Positions 8,495 through 18,176 of a stretch of DNA of 37,712 bases are shown piece after piece. The notes beneath the pieces were generated by a model that searched no databases, was not told the DNA's origin, and saw only the letters and a list, made by a program, of their open reading frames with translations. The stretch spans positions 1-37,712 of the forward strand of contig JAGLDC010000061.1 of NCBI GenBank assembly GCA_023145965.1. Direction: 5' to 3'. The position numbers and the translations under genes are program-made. The DNA comes from a bacterium. GTDB taxonomy: Bacteria > UBP14 > UBA6098. Numbering within the stretch: the stretch's first letter is position 1; each line of letters starts with the position of its first letter.

Positions 8495-8932
8495 ATGAAG
8501 ATCGCACTTATTATAATCGCATTCTGCGCTTTTGCTTTCGCACAAGCTATCCCTTTTTCAACTCAGACCTTCGAATTATCCAAAGACACGGGAACTCAAC
8601 CCAAACCTTTTGTTGAAAAACAACAAATCGATCCCGCCGAGACCGAAGCATGGGGAATGATTAACGAAGCGATTTTTGAGACAGGTAAAACGACGACCAT
8701 GCCTATATCCTCCGAAAATCTGGAGGAACCCGCAAAAAAGGAGGGAAATGGCACCGGCGATGGCCAAGGCAATGGAAATCATCACGGCCAACGAGGCCCT
8801 AAGAAGCGACCAAAGGGTTGGGACAAGGGTGAAAAAAAGGGCTGGAATGGCTCTGATATTCCTCCGGGGCAAAGCAAAAAAAGTGGAAGCGGCAATTCCG
8901 GTGGCGGCAAGGGCAAAAGTAGGAATAAATAA
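8495..8932 (+). CDS. Small secreted Gly/Lys-rich protein of unknown function
   Basis: 145 residues with a clear signal peptide (MKIALIIIAFCAFAFAQA) and a strong AGGAGG ribosome site. The middle (about 20-85) is polar and acidic. The last 60 residues are a low-complexity basic tail rich in Gly, Lys, Asn and Ser, with the motifs RPKGWDKGEKKGW, SDIPPGQSKK and GNSGGGKGKS. PPG(Q/L)xKK-type tails recur in small exported proteins of many bacteria, but I know no established function. The mature tail is strongly positive and could bind polyanions such as nucleic acid or acidic polysaccharide; that is inference. It is transcribed away from the HD module and ends at the strong terminator at 8961-8995. 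Confidence 0.65.
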   Translation: MKIALIIIAFCAFAFAQAIPFSTQTFELSKDTGTQPKPFVEKQQIDPAETEAWGMINEAIFETGKTTTMPISSENLEEPAKKEGNGTGDGQGNGNHHGQRGPKKRPKGWDKGEKKGWNGSDIPPGQSKKSGSGNSGGGKGKSRNK

Positions 8933-8960
8933 ACAAATCCTTACATTCTATATAACATAT

Positions 8961-8995
8961 AACAAAGGCGCGCCGAGTTTCGGCGCGCCTTTGTT
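8961..8995. terminator. Strong bidirectional terminator between convergent genes
   Basis: A perfect 15-bp inverted repeat, arms 8961-8975 and 8981-8995, with loop AGTTT. The G+C-rich core (GGCGCGCCG) is flanked by AACAAA on the left and TTTGTT on the right, so it can work in both directions. It lies between the plus-strand gene ending at 8932 and the minus-strand gene ending at 9013. Confidence 0.85.
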
Positions 8996-9012
8996 CTTTC
9001 CATCTCGATAAA

Positions 9013-12000
9013 CTATTTGTTCACCGAAATTGTGCCGTTACATATAGCCTCACCATCTTGTTGAATTACATAAAGATATAATCCCGGACGGACAGAAATA
9101 CCATTTCTGTCCTTGCCATCCCAGAAACGGTTGGTTACATCTGTCAACTCCTCTATCGGACCGATTGTAGAACTATAGACTAGAGTATTTCTAATATCGA
9201 ATATAAAAAGCTCTGCTGAACCCGAAAACATGAGCGGATAATCGAACACTGCGGCATCATTGATACCGTCACCGTTTGTAGTTATAGGATTGGGATAGAT
9301 ATTACATGTAATCTTGGGTTCCATCACGAACCACCACGAGAAAGCGCTAAGATTGGATTCGCAAAGATCAGGATTATCACCAGCATATGCAGTAATTCTA
9401 ACCGTATCGCCTGCAACAAACTCGACATCAGATGCCGCTGCATCGAAAGATAACCTACCCTCCTCGTAATTAAGCTCACTCAAGGATAACTCATAATGAT
9501 TGCCATAAACATCCATGGCGAGTTCGCTTTCACGAATGCCCGCAAGGTTATCCTCTATATCGACCCATATAGGCGACCTACCATCGCGGATAAGATTTGC
9601 CGAAGCCGGGAAGTTATTGCTGAAAGTCGGTGGCTCGAGATCGACAAGCCAGTTATAGCTCAAGGTATCCCACATCGGGTTGCCAAGACTATCCTCCGCT
9701 AGAGTTAACATTACAGTAACAATCTGCTCATTCGCCCAGAAATCGACACCGGGCGCAAAGGTTATTTCGCCAGCGGCGCCATCGTAGGACAGCCTACTAT
9801 CCGGCCAGATTATTTGCTGACCTGCTATTACAAGAACCATCGGCGAAGGATCGACACCATCGGGATCAACAAGCTCGATCACGATTGGCTGGTCGGCACA
9901 AGAGGATATCTGTCCCGGAAGAGGTGTTATCGGTGCGGCTGTGGGCCCGCCCAATATTTGACATATACTATCCGCAAAGATCGTTGTTCTGTCGAGCGGA
10001 TTAAGGAAATCGAAGTCATTATCTGTCGAGGTAATCCTGTAAGAAATATTAGTTGTCGAGATGAAGGTGCCAATCGCCGACGTCGTCCGCCAGAGCCACC
10101 CACCCTCGATAGCATCCCAACTTCCCGCCAGCGAATCCATAGGCACCGGGCCGTTGGCATCTATATCTACCTCGCCGTCGGTGTCCCAAATAAGTTCGGC
10201 TCCGAACACACCGCTCGGGTCGGTTATCCTAGCCTCAATAAAGACAGGTATCTGTGTGCTTTCATATTCGGGGCGGAAATCGTAAATATTTGGACCGAGC
10301 GTATCGTCATCGCCAACAGAAAAATTCCAAGAAACACTGGAACTGTTGGGTTCACAGTAATCTGGCATATTGTCGAAAGCTGTTATAATAACACTGACAA
10401 TTCCAAACTCTGGGAAATAAATGCCCGTGCCGAGTGTATCCTCTGGCGCTGAATAGGTTATCCCGAATGCAGAGGCCATCACCGAAGCCGGATCGAGGGT
10501 TAACAGCGGTGCAACCCAATCAACACCATCTGCGGCCACACGAAGACTAATCGGAATTGCCGAACGATAGACACCATCGAGGCGAATATCGAGGCTATCG
10601 GCATCTACACCGAGAATACTATCTGTAACATCGATAGAGATCGTTTGCTGCCAATCGAGCGTGATAAAGCCATCAACAGGATACAACGATGCAAACTGCG
10701 GGGGGGTTAAATCCATGGTGAAACTCCATGACACCGGTGCCCCGGCGAGGGGGTTTCCGAGCATGTCGTCTGCAGAAATCAAACTAACATTCACAAGACC
10801 ATCTGACCAGACTGATGGAGGTGTCCATGTCAGAGTCGGATCGTCCAAATCGAGCTCATCGTCAGAGGTCGTATAAACAACACCGCCAACCTCAAGCTGG
10901 ATTGTTGTTTCATCTACACCATTGCTGTCAACGAGGGTAACAATAATCTGTTGAAGGCTGCATGCACTGACTGTGCCGTCGAGCGGTTCTATGATAGTCG
11001 CTATCGGCCCACCGGTAGCTATACTAAATCGCCAACAATGCAAGCTATCATTAGGTGGACAATAATCGGGATCGTCGCAAGCATGAACACAAATATCGAT
11101 ATTGTCACCACCGCTGAAGAATAGACCGGCATCTGAGCAAGAAAGAGCCATTATCTCGCCGTCCCATGAAATGTCCGGGGAAGTTAGATTGAAGATAATC
11201 GAATCGTTCAAGGTCATCCAAAGGCAACTATCGGCTAAACCTGCAATCGAATCGGCGATGTGAACCGATATATCCGGCGAAGGATTATCTATTATTGCAA
11301 AAGGTGCAGGAGTCCTCGACCAGAAGGCTGGTGGTGTGAGGTCCATCCAAAACCACCAATCGAGTGGAGTCACAAGTTCATTCCCAAGCAAATCATCTGC
11401 GGAAACAAGCTCGACATGAACCGGGCCATCAGCCCAAATCGAGGGTGGTGTCCATATAAGTGTAGGTTCATCCCACTCTATTCGCAGACTGCCCACACGA
11501 TAATCTATCCCATTGACACGCAATAGAATAGTCGAATCGGAAATACTGTTCGAGTCCTCTATTGTTACTATTATCTGCTGAAGACTACACGCACTGACTG
11601 TGGAGTCCAACGGCTCGATTATCTCCGCAATCGGCCCTCCGCGACTAATAACAATTGTTCGGCAATAGGTCGTGTCGTTGGCATCGCAGTAAGGGGCCAC
11701 AGTATCCGGAAGGTCGGCAATTCCGAGGCAAAGCTCGATACTATCACCGCCAGTCCAAAGAATTCCTAGGCTGTCGGGATCGAAAAGAAGCGTATCACCA
11801 TGCCAATATAAAGCCGGAATCAATAGATCGATTACACCGTATCCCTCAACATCGAGCGAAGCCGAGTTATAATCGATACCGGCTGGTGTGTCCTCGAGTA
11901 TAAGGGTAATTAACGGGCTTCTGTCATCCACCGGCACACCGGGAGTCGGAGATACTGAAATTAAAACCGGCGGTTGGTAATCTACAATGAAACTCCAACC

Positions 12001-15000
12001 AAGAAGTGTCTCCAGCGGATTACTAAGAACATCAGAGGCTGCAAGTAGTGAGCAAACAACTGTCGAGCCATGAGTGAAAAATCCCGAACCACCATCGAAG
12101 GTCAACGACGGCTCCGACCAATCCAATTCTGGGTCATCAGCTGTATAACTTAAGCCATTTACCTCGAAAACAATAGAATATCCATCGACACCATTGGAAT
12201 CAAAGATAGAAATAACAATATCTTGAGGATCACAACTCGTTATAATCCCATCTGTTGGGTGAACTATTGTGCCTGCCGGTCCCCCCGGCTCTATATCGAA
12301 ACTCCAACATGTATCAAGAACATTCGGACCACAATAATCAGGTAAATCCTCGGCATAAACGCAAATATCAATAACACTCCCACCCACGACAGTAATAACA
12401 TCGCAGAGATCGAAGCTAAAATTACCTCCTGCCCATACTACTCGACCATCCGAAATATCGAGATACTCAGAGCCATCAACAGTAACTTCGATGGAAGCTT
12501 CATAAAGACCGCTACCAAAGTCGGCTAAATCGAATGATATATTCGGGCATAACGATGCTACCACGCTTCCCGGTATCGGACTTATAGAGCTTATAATGGG
12601 CGCCTCGAAATCGATATTGAAAGTCCAAATAAGCGTATCCTCGTTTGGATTGCCAAAGCGGTCCTCGGCATAGAGCAAGGAACAAATTACGGCCGCACCA
12701 TCAGACCAGTCACTCGATGGTGAATATATCAACGTATCCGGTCGGTATTCAAGTTCCGATGCAGTCGTCATGTAATGGACTCCATCTACACTGAAAATTA
12801 TTGTTCCGCCTATTACCGTATCTGGATCGCTAACCGTAAGAATTATCTCGCCCAAGTGACAGGCACTCCATGAACCATCCACAGGTTCGATGACAGTCGC
12901 CACAGGTCCTCCGGTCGGAAGGAAGAAAGTCCAACACGTATCGCCAGTGTTCGGGAGGCAAAAATCGGGTATATCGGAGGAGCGTATACATATTCTAACA
13001 GTATCACCGCCGGTAATAAATAATGGAATATCTATAATATTAGCTGAATATATACTATCTGTCCGACTAAACCATGATTCTGAAAGGTCGAACCACGACG
13101 TGTCTGATGAAGGAAGAATATCTACACCTATGAGAACCCCATCGAGATTTGTGCCAGCCGGCTCATCGGTAAGGTTAAATCCCACAACCGGTGTAAGAGT
13201 TCCAATACCTGAACCGGGAGCAGGTGCGAGCGAAAAAGCAAGCGGTGATTCAAGATCTATTTCGTATTCCCATGTATCGGTGCCATAGGCAAGTGGATTG
13301 CCAAAAATATCATCTGCAGAAATAAGTTCGACACGAACATGGGCGGCGTGTGTCCATAGAACTGAGGGTGCAAAGCACAATGTGTCGGAAATATAGTTCA
13401 ATTCCGGGTCGGCGGTGGTGTAATCAGTGCCATTAACGCGGAGGATTATACTCGATTCATCCAGACCGTGTGGTATATCTGAATCAAGAAGCTCGAGACA
13501 GAAACCCTGATCATCACAGGCGCTTACAGTATTCGCAAGGGCATCGCCGCTCGATGGATCGAAAATCATGCTATAAATCGGCCCCAATATATCGATATAG
13601 TAAACCCAACAATGCGTAAGCACATTTGGCGGGCAGTAATCCGGCGAATCGGCTGCGCCTATGCATATACGCACCGTATCATTATGGGAAAATACATAAC
13701 CTAGATCGGCGCAATCAACCGAACAGAAAAGGCTATCACCAGTAAATGCACCCTCGAAACCGGGATCACCAAAATAATGAGTCGTTCCGTTTATCGAGAT
13801 TGTGATAAGTGATATATCGAGCCCAGAAAGCCAATCTGCGAGCACAAATGTAAAGCTTGGTGAATCCAGGGCGAGAACGGTGCTGTCGATTGGATCGATA
13901 CCCCATATAACCGGTGGTGTCAGATCAACAATGAAATTCCAGTGAAGTGTATCGCCGAGTGGGTTCCCCACAAGATCGACACATTCTAGAAGACGCACGA
14001 GAATAGTATCGCCGTTATCCCAGAGAGTAGGCGAGGAATACGCGAGCGTATCACCACTCCAAATAACTGTGGAATCGTCGCCGTGGACATCGATGCCATC
14101 CACATTTAAAAGCACCGAAGAGTGATCGATGCCATCGGCATCGAAGATATAAACAATAATACCCTGATCGTCACAAGCAGAATAGGTCCATGGCAGTGGC
14201 TCGATTATCATCCCAATCGGCCCAAGCGGGTTAACTATAAAGAACCAACATGTGTCGAGAACATTAGCTGCGCAATAATCCGGCAGGTCATTAGCTGTAA
14301 TACATATTTCTACAGTATCTCCTATGTCGAAAGCCAGCCCCAGATCGAGGAAGGAAACCGATACATTCGGAGCAACATAAGAAACACCTGCGCTATAAAG
14401 ATCGAGTAAAATCGAATCGTTTATCGATATTATTACCGAAATCTCATCGAGGCCACTTAGTGAATCATATATGTTGAAACTAACCGTAGGGCTAGCCTCG
14501 GGAATCGTCGAACCGGCCGTGGGGATTTCCCCCCAGACCACCGGCGCTGAAATATCGACATACCAATCCCAGCAAACGGGAAGTGTATCGTTCACCACAC
14601 CATATATATCACAAACCGAATCGACACAACAGTGAAGCGTTTCGCCATCAGACCAGAGAGAAGGTGGAGTAAAACGAAGAGTATCATAGTAAAAATCAAG
14701 ATTAATACGATCCACCAAATATGTAATACCGTTGACACTAAATCGAATCGAAGAGGCATCGACAGAATCGTCATCGGTGATCATAACAAAAATCCCTTGA
14801 TCGTCGCAAGCGCTCCATAAACCATCGAGTGGTTCGATTATCTCGATATGCGGTGGAATGCAGGGCGCTGTGGAGAAACTCCAAACCTCACTAGTATCCG
14901 AACCGCAAAGGCCATGAACAATGATGGCCCAGGTATGCCTTTCACCGCAAAGAAAAGATTCGCTCCATCGCGTGCCGCTTAAACCTGCTGCAACCACAAA

Positions 15001-17679
15001 ACCATCGAGAATAACATCGTAGGTAATCGGAGGCGTTCCCGCCGATGCTGACCAGTTGAAAGCTATCAGAGCATCTGGAGTATGATCGGTGCTCCCATCG
15101 GCAGGTGCAATAAGGGTAGGAGCTATCGGTGGATAATCTACGAAAACCGTAGCCGAATCATAACCCTGACAACCGAACGGACTAGTAACAGTGCAGACAT
15201 ATTCTGTTGTATCTCTTGGGCTTACGAGTATTGGGTTCCCTACGAGACCACCCGGTTCCCATGAGAAGGTAGCGCCCGGTAGATCGGGCGATAAGATAGC
15301 GGTGAGCGTAGCACTGTCTCCGAAACATATAAATTGATCCTCAACAGTAAGAATCGGATTCGGATGAACTATCACCGAACCGGTATCTGAACCATCACAA
15401 CCGAAACTACTTGAAACAAAGCAAGTGTATGTCGTTGTGGTCCCTGGTGTTATTGTAATATCCTGAGTCGTGAAACCACCGGGTGTCCAGGAGTATGTGT
15501 AAGTCCCAGGGGGGGTTACATTCGCAGTAAGAGTGGCTGTTTCACCTTCGCAAATGTCCACCGGCGTAATATCTACCTCGGGATCAGGGTGAACATTAAC
15601 AGTCACCGGTGCAATTGCAATACAATCCTCAAGAGCAGTTATTTGGCAAGAATATGTCGTGGTCGTTGTGGGACACGCTGTTGGATTAGGCGAAGTTGGA
15701 TCTGAAAGGCCGGTAGTGGGCGACCATGAGTAATCATAAACCACAGGCCCAGCAGATGAACCGCTTCCTGTAACCGAAACATCGTCGATATACCAGCCAT
15801 CATCCGAGAATAAGAAGTCTGACTCGAACAGGAATCTTATATAGACTACATCGCCGCACCAACTCGAGATGTCTATCGTCTCATTAGTCCATCCTTGCGA
15901 GCCATGGTATGAATCCTCGAGAGACATAGGGCCGAACAGGTGCATGCCATCGTATCCTGGCATGTCAAGCATAAACCAGGGCCCCGTGGGAGACGTGCCA
16001 ATATAAACCTGACAACCATCGAAGCTTGCGGTGTAATATGAATGCCAGAAAGAAAGAGTAGCATTGCTGCAACCGGTAATATCCACACCGGGAGTAACAA
16101 GTGATGCGCTTTCACTGTTGTTGTAGGCCCCTCCGAGGTCGGTTCCCCAGCAGCGCGAGCCGGAATGAGCCGAGCCGGGGCCCGAGGATGGCGTTCCCCA
16201 CGCCCAATCATCGCTCGAACCAGAATGTGTCATCGACACAGAGGACTCAAAATCGCTCGACCAGCTTCCACAATCGTAACCACTTCCAATGGAATCCGGC
16301 CATGCAGAAAGCTCTGTGCAACCACCGGCGCAAATATCGGCATATTCCACAGTAGCATTAGCCCCGAAGTCTATGGTTTCCGGTATATTAATGCAGTAAT
16401 TCTCTATTTCAGGACCGCCTCCGGACCAAGTCGCAGAAATATTATAACACTGTGTTGTCCCATAAGCCGAAGGCGGAATGCTGACTGTCCATGTGGCCAG
16501 TGCGCTACCTCCATAACCGGCGATGGAACCGAGGTTTTGGGGGTTTGCCCCACTTGCAAGTGTAAACGGAGTTCCCGATAGATCGAGCGTCGCCTGAACA
16601 TTCAAAGCCGTCGAAGTCCCGATATTCGTGACAAATGCCTCCACAGTGAACGGGTTAGGAGTAATATCAGTACAACTGGTTTCAAACATAGGTGGAGTGT
16701 GATAAATTCTCAGCCCGGTTCCCGAAGTGATATCGCCGATACCATAATATGTAACAAATATAGCCGAATCCCCAGGGCACACATTGCGCGGATACCATTT
16801 TACCATAGTGGCAGAATCGCCATAAGAACTTCCTGTGTCTGTTACCCAGTCGCTATCTGCCCATCCGTTACCCACCGATGAAGGCCAATTGCCATACCAA
16901 AAAACATCGGGCATTACCGCTTCAAAACCGATAAGCACACCCAAGGCTGTAAGCACACCAGGACCAGGCGGATAGCCACCTTGGTAAGCACGCCAAGTAG
17001 GCGGAATATCCGGCGCAAAAAAGATCTCAGCAATACCTGTATAACCGTATGCGGTCGAAATCTCCGCGTAATCGTCATCATCGAGCATAGTATCATAATA
17101 CACTATGCAACCAACATCATGACAAGAACCATCAGCCGGTTTCATTACCGTCTTAAACTTAACCTGCTCATTCTCGCCAGGTGTTCCTCCAAGGCTAACC
17201 GGCGTAATTTCCTGCCTTATATAAACTCCGTGCCAGTTGTTCCATATAGAATAGACCGTCGAACCAGTCATATAATTCGAAGATGTATTGGGCAAACTTT
17301 CATCAGTTTTTGCGGAATAGCCATCTACATAATACATCACCCATTCAGTCCCCGGAGATCCGGGAAAAGAATACGTCAACCGAACATAGGAACCCCCACC
17401 ACCGGGATCTGCACCCTCATCGAATTCCCCCGATGTTTCATCGACATCGGCGCGAACCCAATTATTTCCAGACAACCAATCCATAGCCTCGGAAGGCCTC
17501 GCACGCGGAGACATGTCTTCAGGCTCTATAAAAAGATTGGCTTTCCACTCTTCATAAAGCGTTCGATCGCCAGAAATTTCAGGGGTCAACAGCTCCGATA
17601 TTTCGCTCCGAGAAGACGCGCTTAAAATTGAGCTGGATAGGATGAGTATGAACAAAAAAAACTTTATCAAAGCTTTCAT
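9013..17679 (-). CDS. Giant repetitive secreted surface protein with eight two-domain units and a CHU_C/FlgD-like sorting tail
   Basis: 2,888 residues. Residues 1-21 are a signal peptide. About 70-335 is a beta-rich domain I do not recognise. About 337-440 is CARDB-like (TPNPFTVEAFVTNIGTSTALNVQATL). About 470-635 is MAM/jellyroll-like (ATLSFWHSYY ... VYIRFLFESDFLFSDDGWYIDDVSV). About 640-850 holds three PKD/gliding-type Ig repeats (ICEGETATLTANVTPPGTY). About 852-937 is fibronectin-III-like. About 938-2784 consists of eight tandem units, each opening with EPLDGxxSACDDQxI and carrying DxDGVDxSSI, a DLTPP linker and DTVxICIxAxDxPDYCxPN. About 2785-2888 is the tail (NPITTNGDGINDAAVF ... FWDGKDRNGISVRPGLYLYVI), close to the gliding-motility-associated C-terminal domain. 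It is probably exported by T9SS and displayed or anchored, perhaps as an adhesin. Conserved Cys pairs in the units suggest extracellular disulphides. No catalytic motif was seen. Confidence 0.85.
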   Translation of the reverse strand: MKALIKFFLFILILSSSILSASSRSEISELLTPEISGDRTLYEEWKANLFIEPEDMSPRARPSEAMDWLSGNNWVRADVDETSGEFDEGADPGGGGSYVRLTYSFPGSPGTEWVMYYVDGYSAKTDESLPNTSSNYMTGSTVYSIWNNWHGVYIRQEITPVSLGGTPGENEQVKFKTVMKPADGSCHDVGCIVYYDTMLDDDDYAEISTAYGYTGIAEIFFAPDIPPTWRAYQGGYPPGPGVLTALGVLIGFEAVMPDVFWYGNWPSSVGNGWADSDWVTDTGSSYGDSATMVKWYPRNVCPGDSAIFVTYYGIGDITSGTGLRIYHTPPMFETSCTDITPNPFTVEAFVTNIGTSTALNVQATLDLSGTPFTLASGANPQNLGSIAGYGGSALATWTVSIPPSAYGTTQCYNISATWSGGGPEIENYCINIPETIDFGANATVEYADICAGGCTELSAWPDSIGSGYDCGSWSSDFESSVSMTHSGSSDDWAWGTPSSGPGSAHSGSRCWGTDLGGAYNNSESASLVTPGVDITGCSNATLSFWHSYYTASFDGCQVYIGTSPTGPWFMLDMPGYDGMHLFGPMSLEDSYHGSQGWTNETIDISSWCGDVVYIRFLFESDFLFSDDGWYIDDVSVTGSGSSAGPVVYDYSWSPTTGLSDPTSPNPTACPTTTTTYSCQITALEDCIAIAPVTVNVHPDPEVDITPVDICEGETATLTANVTPPGTYTYSWTPGGFTTQDITITPGTTTTYTCFVSSSFGCDGSDTGSVIVHPNPILTVEDQFICFGDSATLTAILSPDLPGATFSWEPGGLVGNPILVSPRDTTEYVCTVTSPFGCQGYDSATVFVDYPPIAPTLIAPADGSTDHTPDALIAFNWSASAGTPPITYDVILDGFVVAAGLSGTRWSESFLCGERHTWAIIVHGLCGSDTSEVWSFSTAPCIPPHIEIIEPLDGLWSACDDQGIFVMITDDDSVDASSIRFSVNGITYLVDRINLDFYYDTLRFTPPSLWSDGETLHCCVDSVCDIYGVVNDTLPVCWDWYVDISAPVVWGEIPTAGSTIPEASPTVSFNIYDSLSGLDEISVIISINDSILLDLYSAGVSYVAPNVSVSFLDLGLAFDIGDTVEICITANDLPDYCAANVLDTCWFFIVNPLGPIGMIIEPLPWTYSACDDQGIIVYIFDADGIDHSSVLLNVDGIDVHGDDSTVIWSGDTLAYSSPTLWDNGDTILVRLLECVDLVGNPLGDTLHWNFIVDLTPPVIWGIDPIDSTVLALDSPSFTFVLADWLSGLDISLITISINGTTHYFGDPGFEGAFTGDSLFCSVDCADLGYVFSHNDTVRICIGAADSPDYCPPNVLTHCWVYYIDILGPIYSMIFDPSSGDALANTVSACDDQGFCLELLDSDIPHGLDESSIILRVNGTDYTTADPELNYISDTLCFAPSVLWTHAAHVRVELISADDIFGNPLAYGTDTWEYEIDLESPLAFSLAPAPGSGIGTLTPVVGFNLTDEPAGTNLDGVLIGVDILPSSDTSWFDLSESWFSRTDSIYSANIIDIPLFITGGDTVRICIRSSDIPDFCLPNTGDTCWTFFLPTGGPVATVIEPVDGSWSACHLGEIILTVSDPDTVIGGTIIFSVDGVHYMTTASELEYRPDTLIYSPSSDWSDGAAVICSLLYAEDRFGNPNEDTLIWTFNIDFEAPIISSISPIPGSVVASLCPNISFDLADFGSGLYEASIEVTVDGSEYLDISDGRVVWAGGNFSFDLCDVITVVGGSVIDICVYAEDLPDYCGPNVLDTCWSFDIEPGGPAGTIVHPTDGIITSCDPQDIVISIFDSNGVDGYSIVFEVNGLSYTADDPELDWSEPSLTFDGGSGFFTHGSTVVCSLLAASDVLSNPLETLLGWSFIVDYQPPVLISVSPTPGVPVDDRSPLITLILEDTPAGIDYNSASLDVEGYGVIDLLIPALYWHGDTLLFDPDSLGILWTGGDSIELCLGIADLPDTVAPYCDANDTTYCRTIVISRGGPIAEIIEPLDSTVSACSLQQIIVTIEDSNSISDSTILLRVNGIDYRVGSLRIEWDEPTLIWTPPSIWADGPVHVELVSADDLLGNELVTPLDWWFWMDLTPPAFWSRTPAPFAIIDNPSPDISVHIADSIAGLADSCLWMTLNDSIIFNLTSPDISWDGEIMALSCSDAGLFFSGGDNIDICVHACDDPDYCPPNDSLHCWRFSIATGGPIATIIEPLDGTVSACSLQQIIVTLVDSNGVDETTIQLEVGGVVYTTSDDELDLDDPTLTWTPPSVWSDGLVNVSLISADDMLGNPLAGAPVSWSFTMDLTPPQFASLYPVDGFITLDWQQTISIDVTDSILGVDADSLDIRLDGVYRSAIPISLRVAADGVDWVAPLLTLDPASVMASAFGITYSAPEDTLGTGIYFPEFGIVSVIITAFDNMPDYCEPNSSSVSWNFSVGDDDTLGPNIYDFRPEYESTQIPVFIEARITDPSGVFGAELIWDTDGEVDIDANGPVPMDSLAGSWDAIEGGWLWRTTSAIGTFISTTNISYRITSTDNDFDFLNPLDRTTIFADSICQILGGPTAAPITPLPGQISSCADQPIVIELVDPDGVDPSPMVLVIAGQQIIWPDSRLSYDGAAGEITFAPGVDFWANEQIVTVMLTLAEDSLGNPMWDTLSYNWLVDLEPPTFSNNFPASANLIRDGRSPIWVDIEDNLAGIRESELAMDVYGNHYELSLSELNYEEGRLSFDAAASDVEFVAGDTVRITAYAGDNPDLCESNLSAFSWWFVMEPKITCNIYPNPITTNGDGINDAAVFDYPLMFSGSAELFIFDIRNTLVYSSTIGPIEELTDVTNRFWDGKDRNGISVRPGLYLYVIQQDGEAICNGTISVNK
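9330..14867 (-). repeat. Eight tandem protein-level repeat units within the giant surface gene
   Basis: Approximate unit boundaries are 14867-14224, 14223-13575, 13574-12905, 12904-12275, 12274-11640, 11639-11005, 11004-9940 and 9939-9330. Each begins with a sequence like EIIEPLDGxxSAC and ends with PDYCxPNxxDTCWxF followed by GGP. Most units are about 210-225 residues and contain two Ig-like halves. Unit 7 is about 145 residues longer. DNA identity between units is low by eye, so these are old, diverged duplications. Confidence 0.8.
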
Positions 17680-17713
17680 AAAAACTCCGTCGATTCAAAT
17701 TAAAAACTCTTTA

Positions 17714-17758
17714 TAGAATAATTAATTATTCTACATTAATCAAGTCCAATTGTGTCAA
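17714..17758 (-). promoter_or_regulatory. Promoter region with 20-bp perfect palindrome upstream of the giant surface gene
   Basis: TAGAATAATTAATTATTCTA (17714-17733) is a perfect 20-bp palindrome. On the minus strand its upstream half supplies a -10-like TAGAAT (complement of 17728-17733). TTGACA (complement of 17753-17758) lies 19 bases further upstream, slightly longer than ideal. The ATG is at 17679, giving a leader of about 40 bases. A dimeric regulator binding the palindrome would cover the -10 element. Confidence 0.4.
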
Positions 17759-18176
17759 AACCAACCCTCTAAATAAATTTATTGAACATCTTGTAAACTA
17801 TTTTTAATCTGAACTTTTTGCCTCAAAAAAAATGCACCCTAAGTTAAAACCCTAAAAATCAACACCAAAAACTCGCCGTTAAAGTTGATAAAAAGACCGT
17901 AAAATATTGTATCACCGCTGGCGCGGGAAAAGGGGCTGGCGCGAAATTTGCCGCATTTGCAAATTTCGTGACAGAAAGGCGGTTCGGGTGGGATTTTTGA
18001 GCAAAAATAAATTGCCTAAAAAAAACAGGTAAACGGAATAACAAAAATCGTGACAGCGGCGAAGCACAGAAAAATAATATACAAGATCAAAAAAATATCT
18101 CATTTTTAACTGGAATTTTTTCCATCAAGTAATTTTCCCTTTCAAATCCATCGAGAAGCACCGAGTAAAAAGCGGT

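Noticed and set aside
9814-10452. Plus-strand frame of 212 codons inside the giant surface gene
   Set aside because: Antisense shadow of a repetitive gene; composition (many Arg, Cys, Ile) is unlike a real protein and no motif is present. The same applies to the 214-codon frame at 16981-17625.
9330-14867. CRISPR-like array suggested by regular repetition
   Set aside because: The repetition is at protein level with about 640-base periods inside one open frame, not short identical direct repeats with spacers.
17859-18103. Two short minus-strand frames in the non-coding gap
   Set aside because: They overlap each other in different frames, have no ribosome sites and cross the hairpin; non-coding structure explains the block better.
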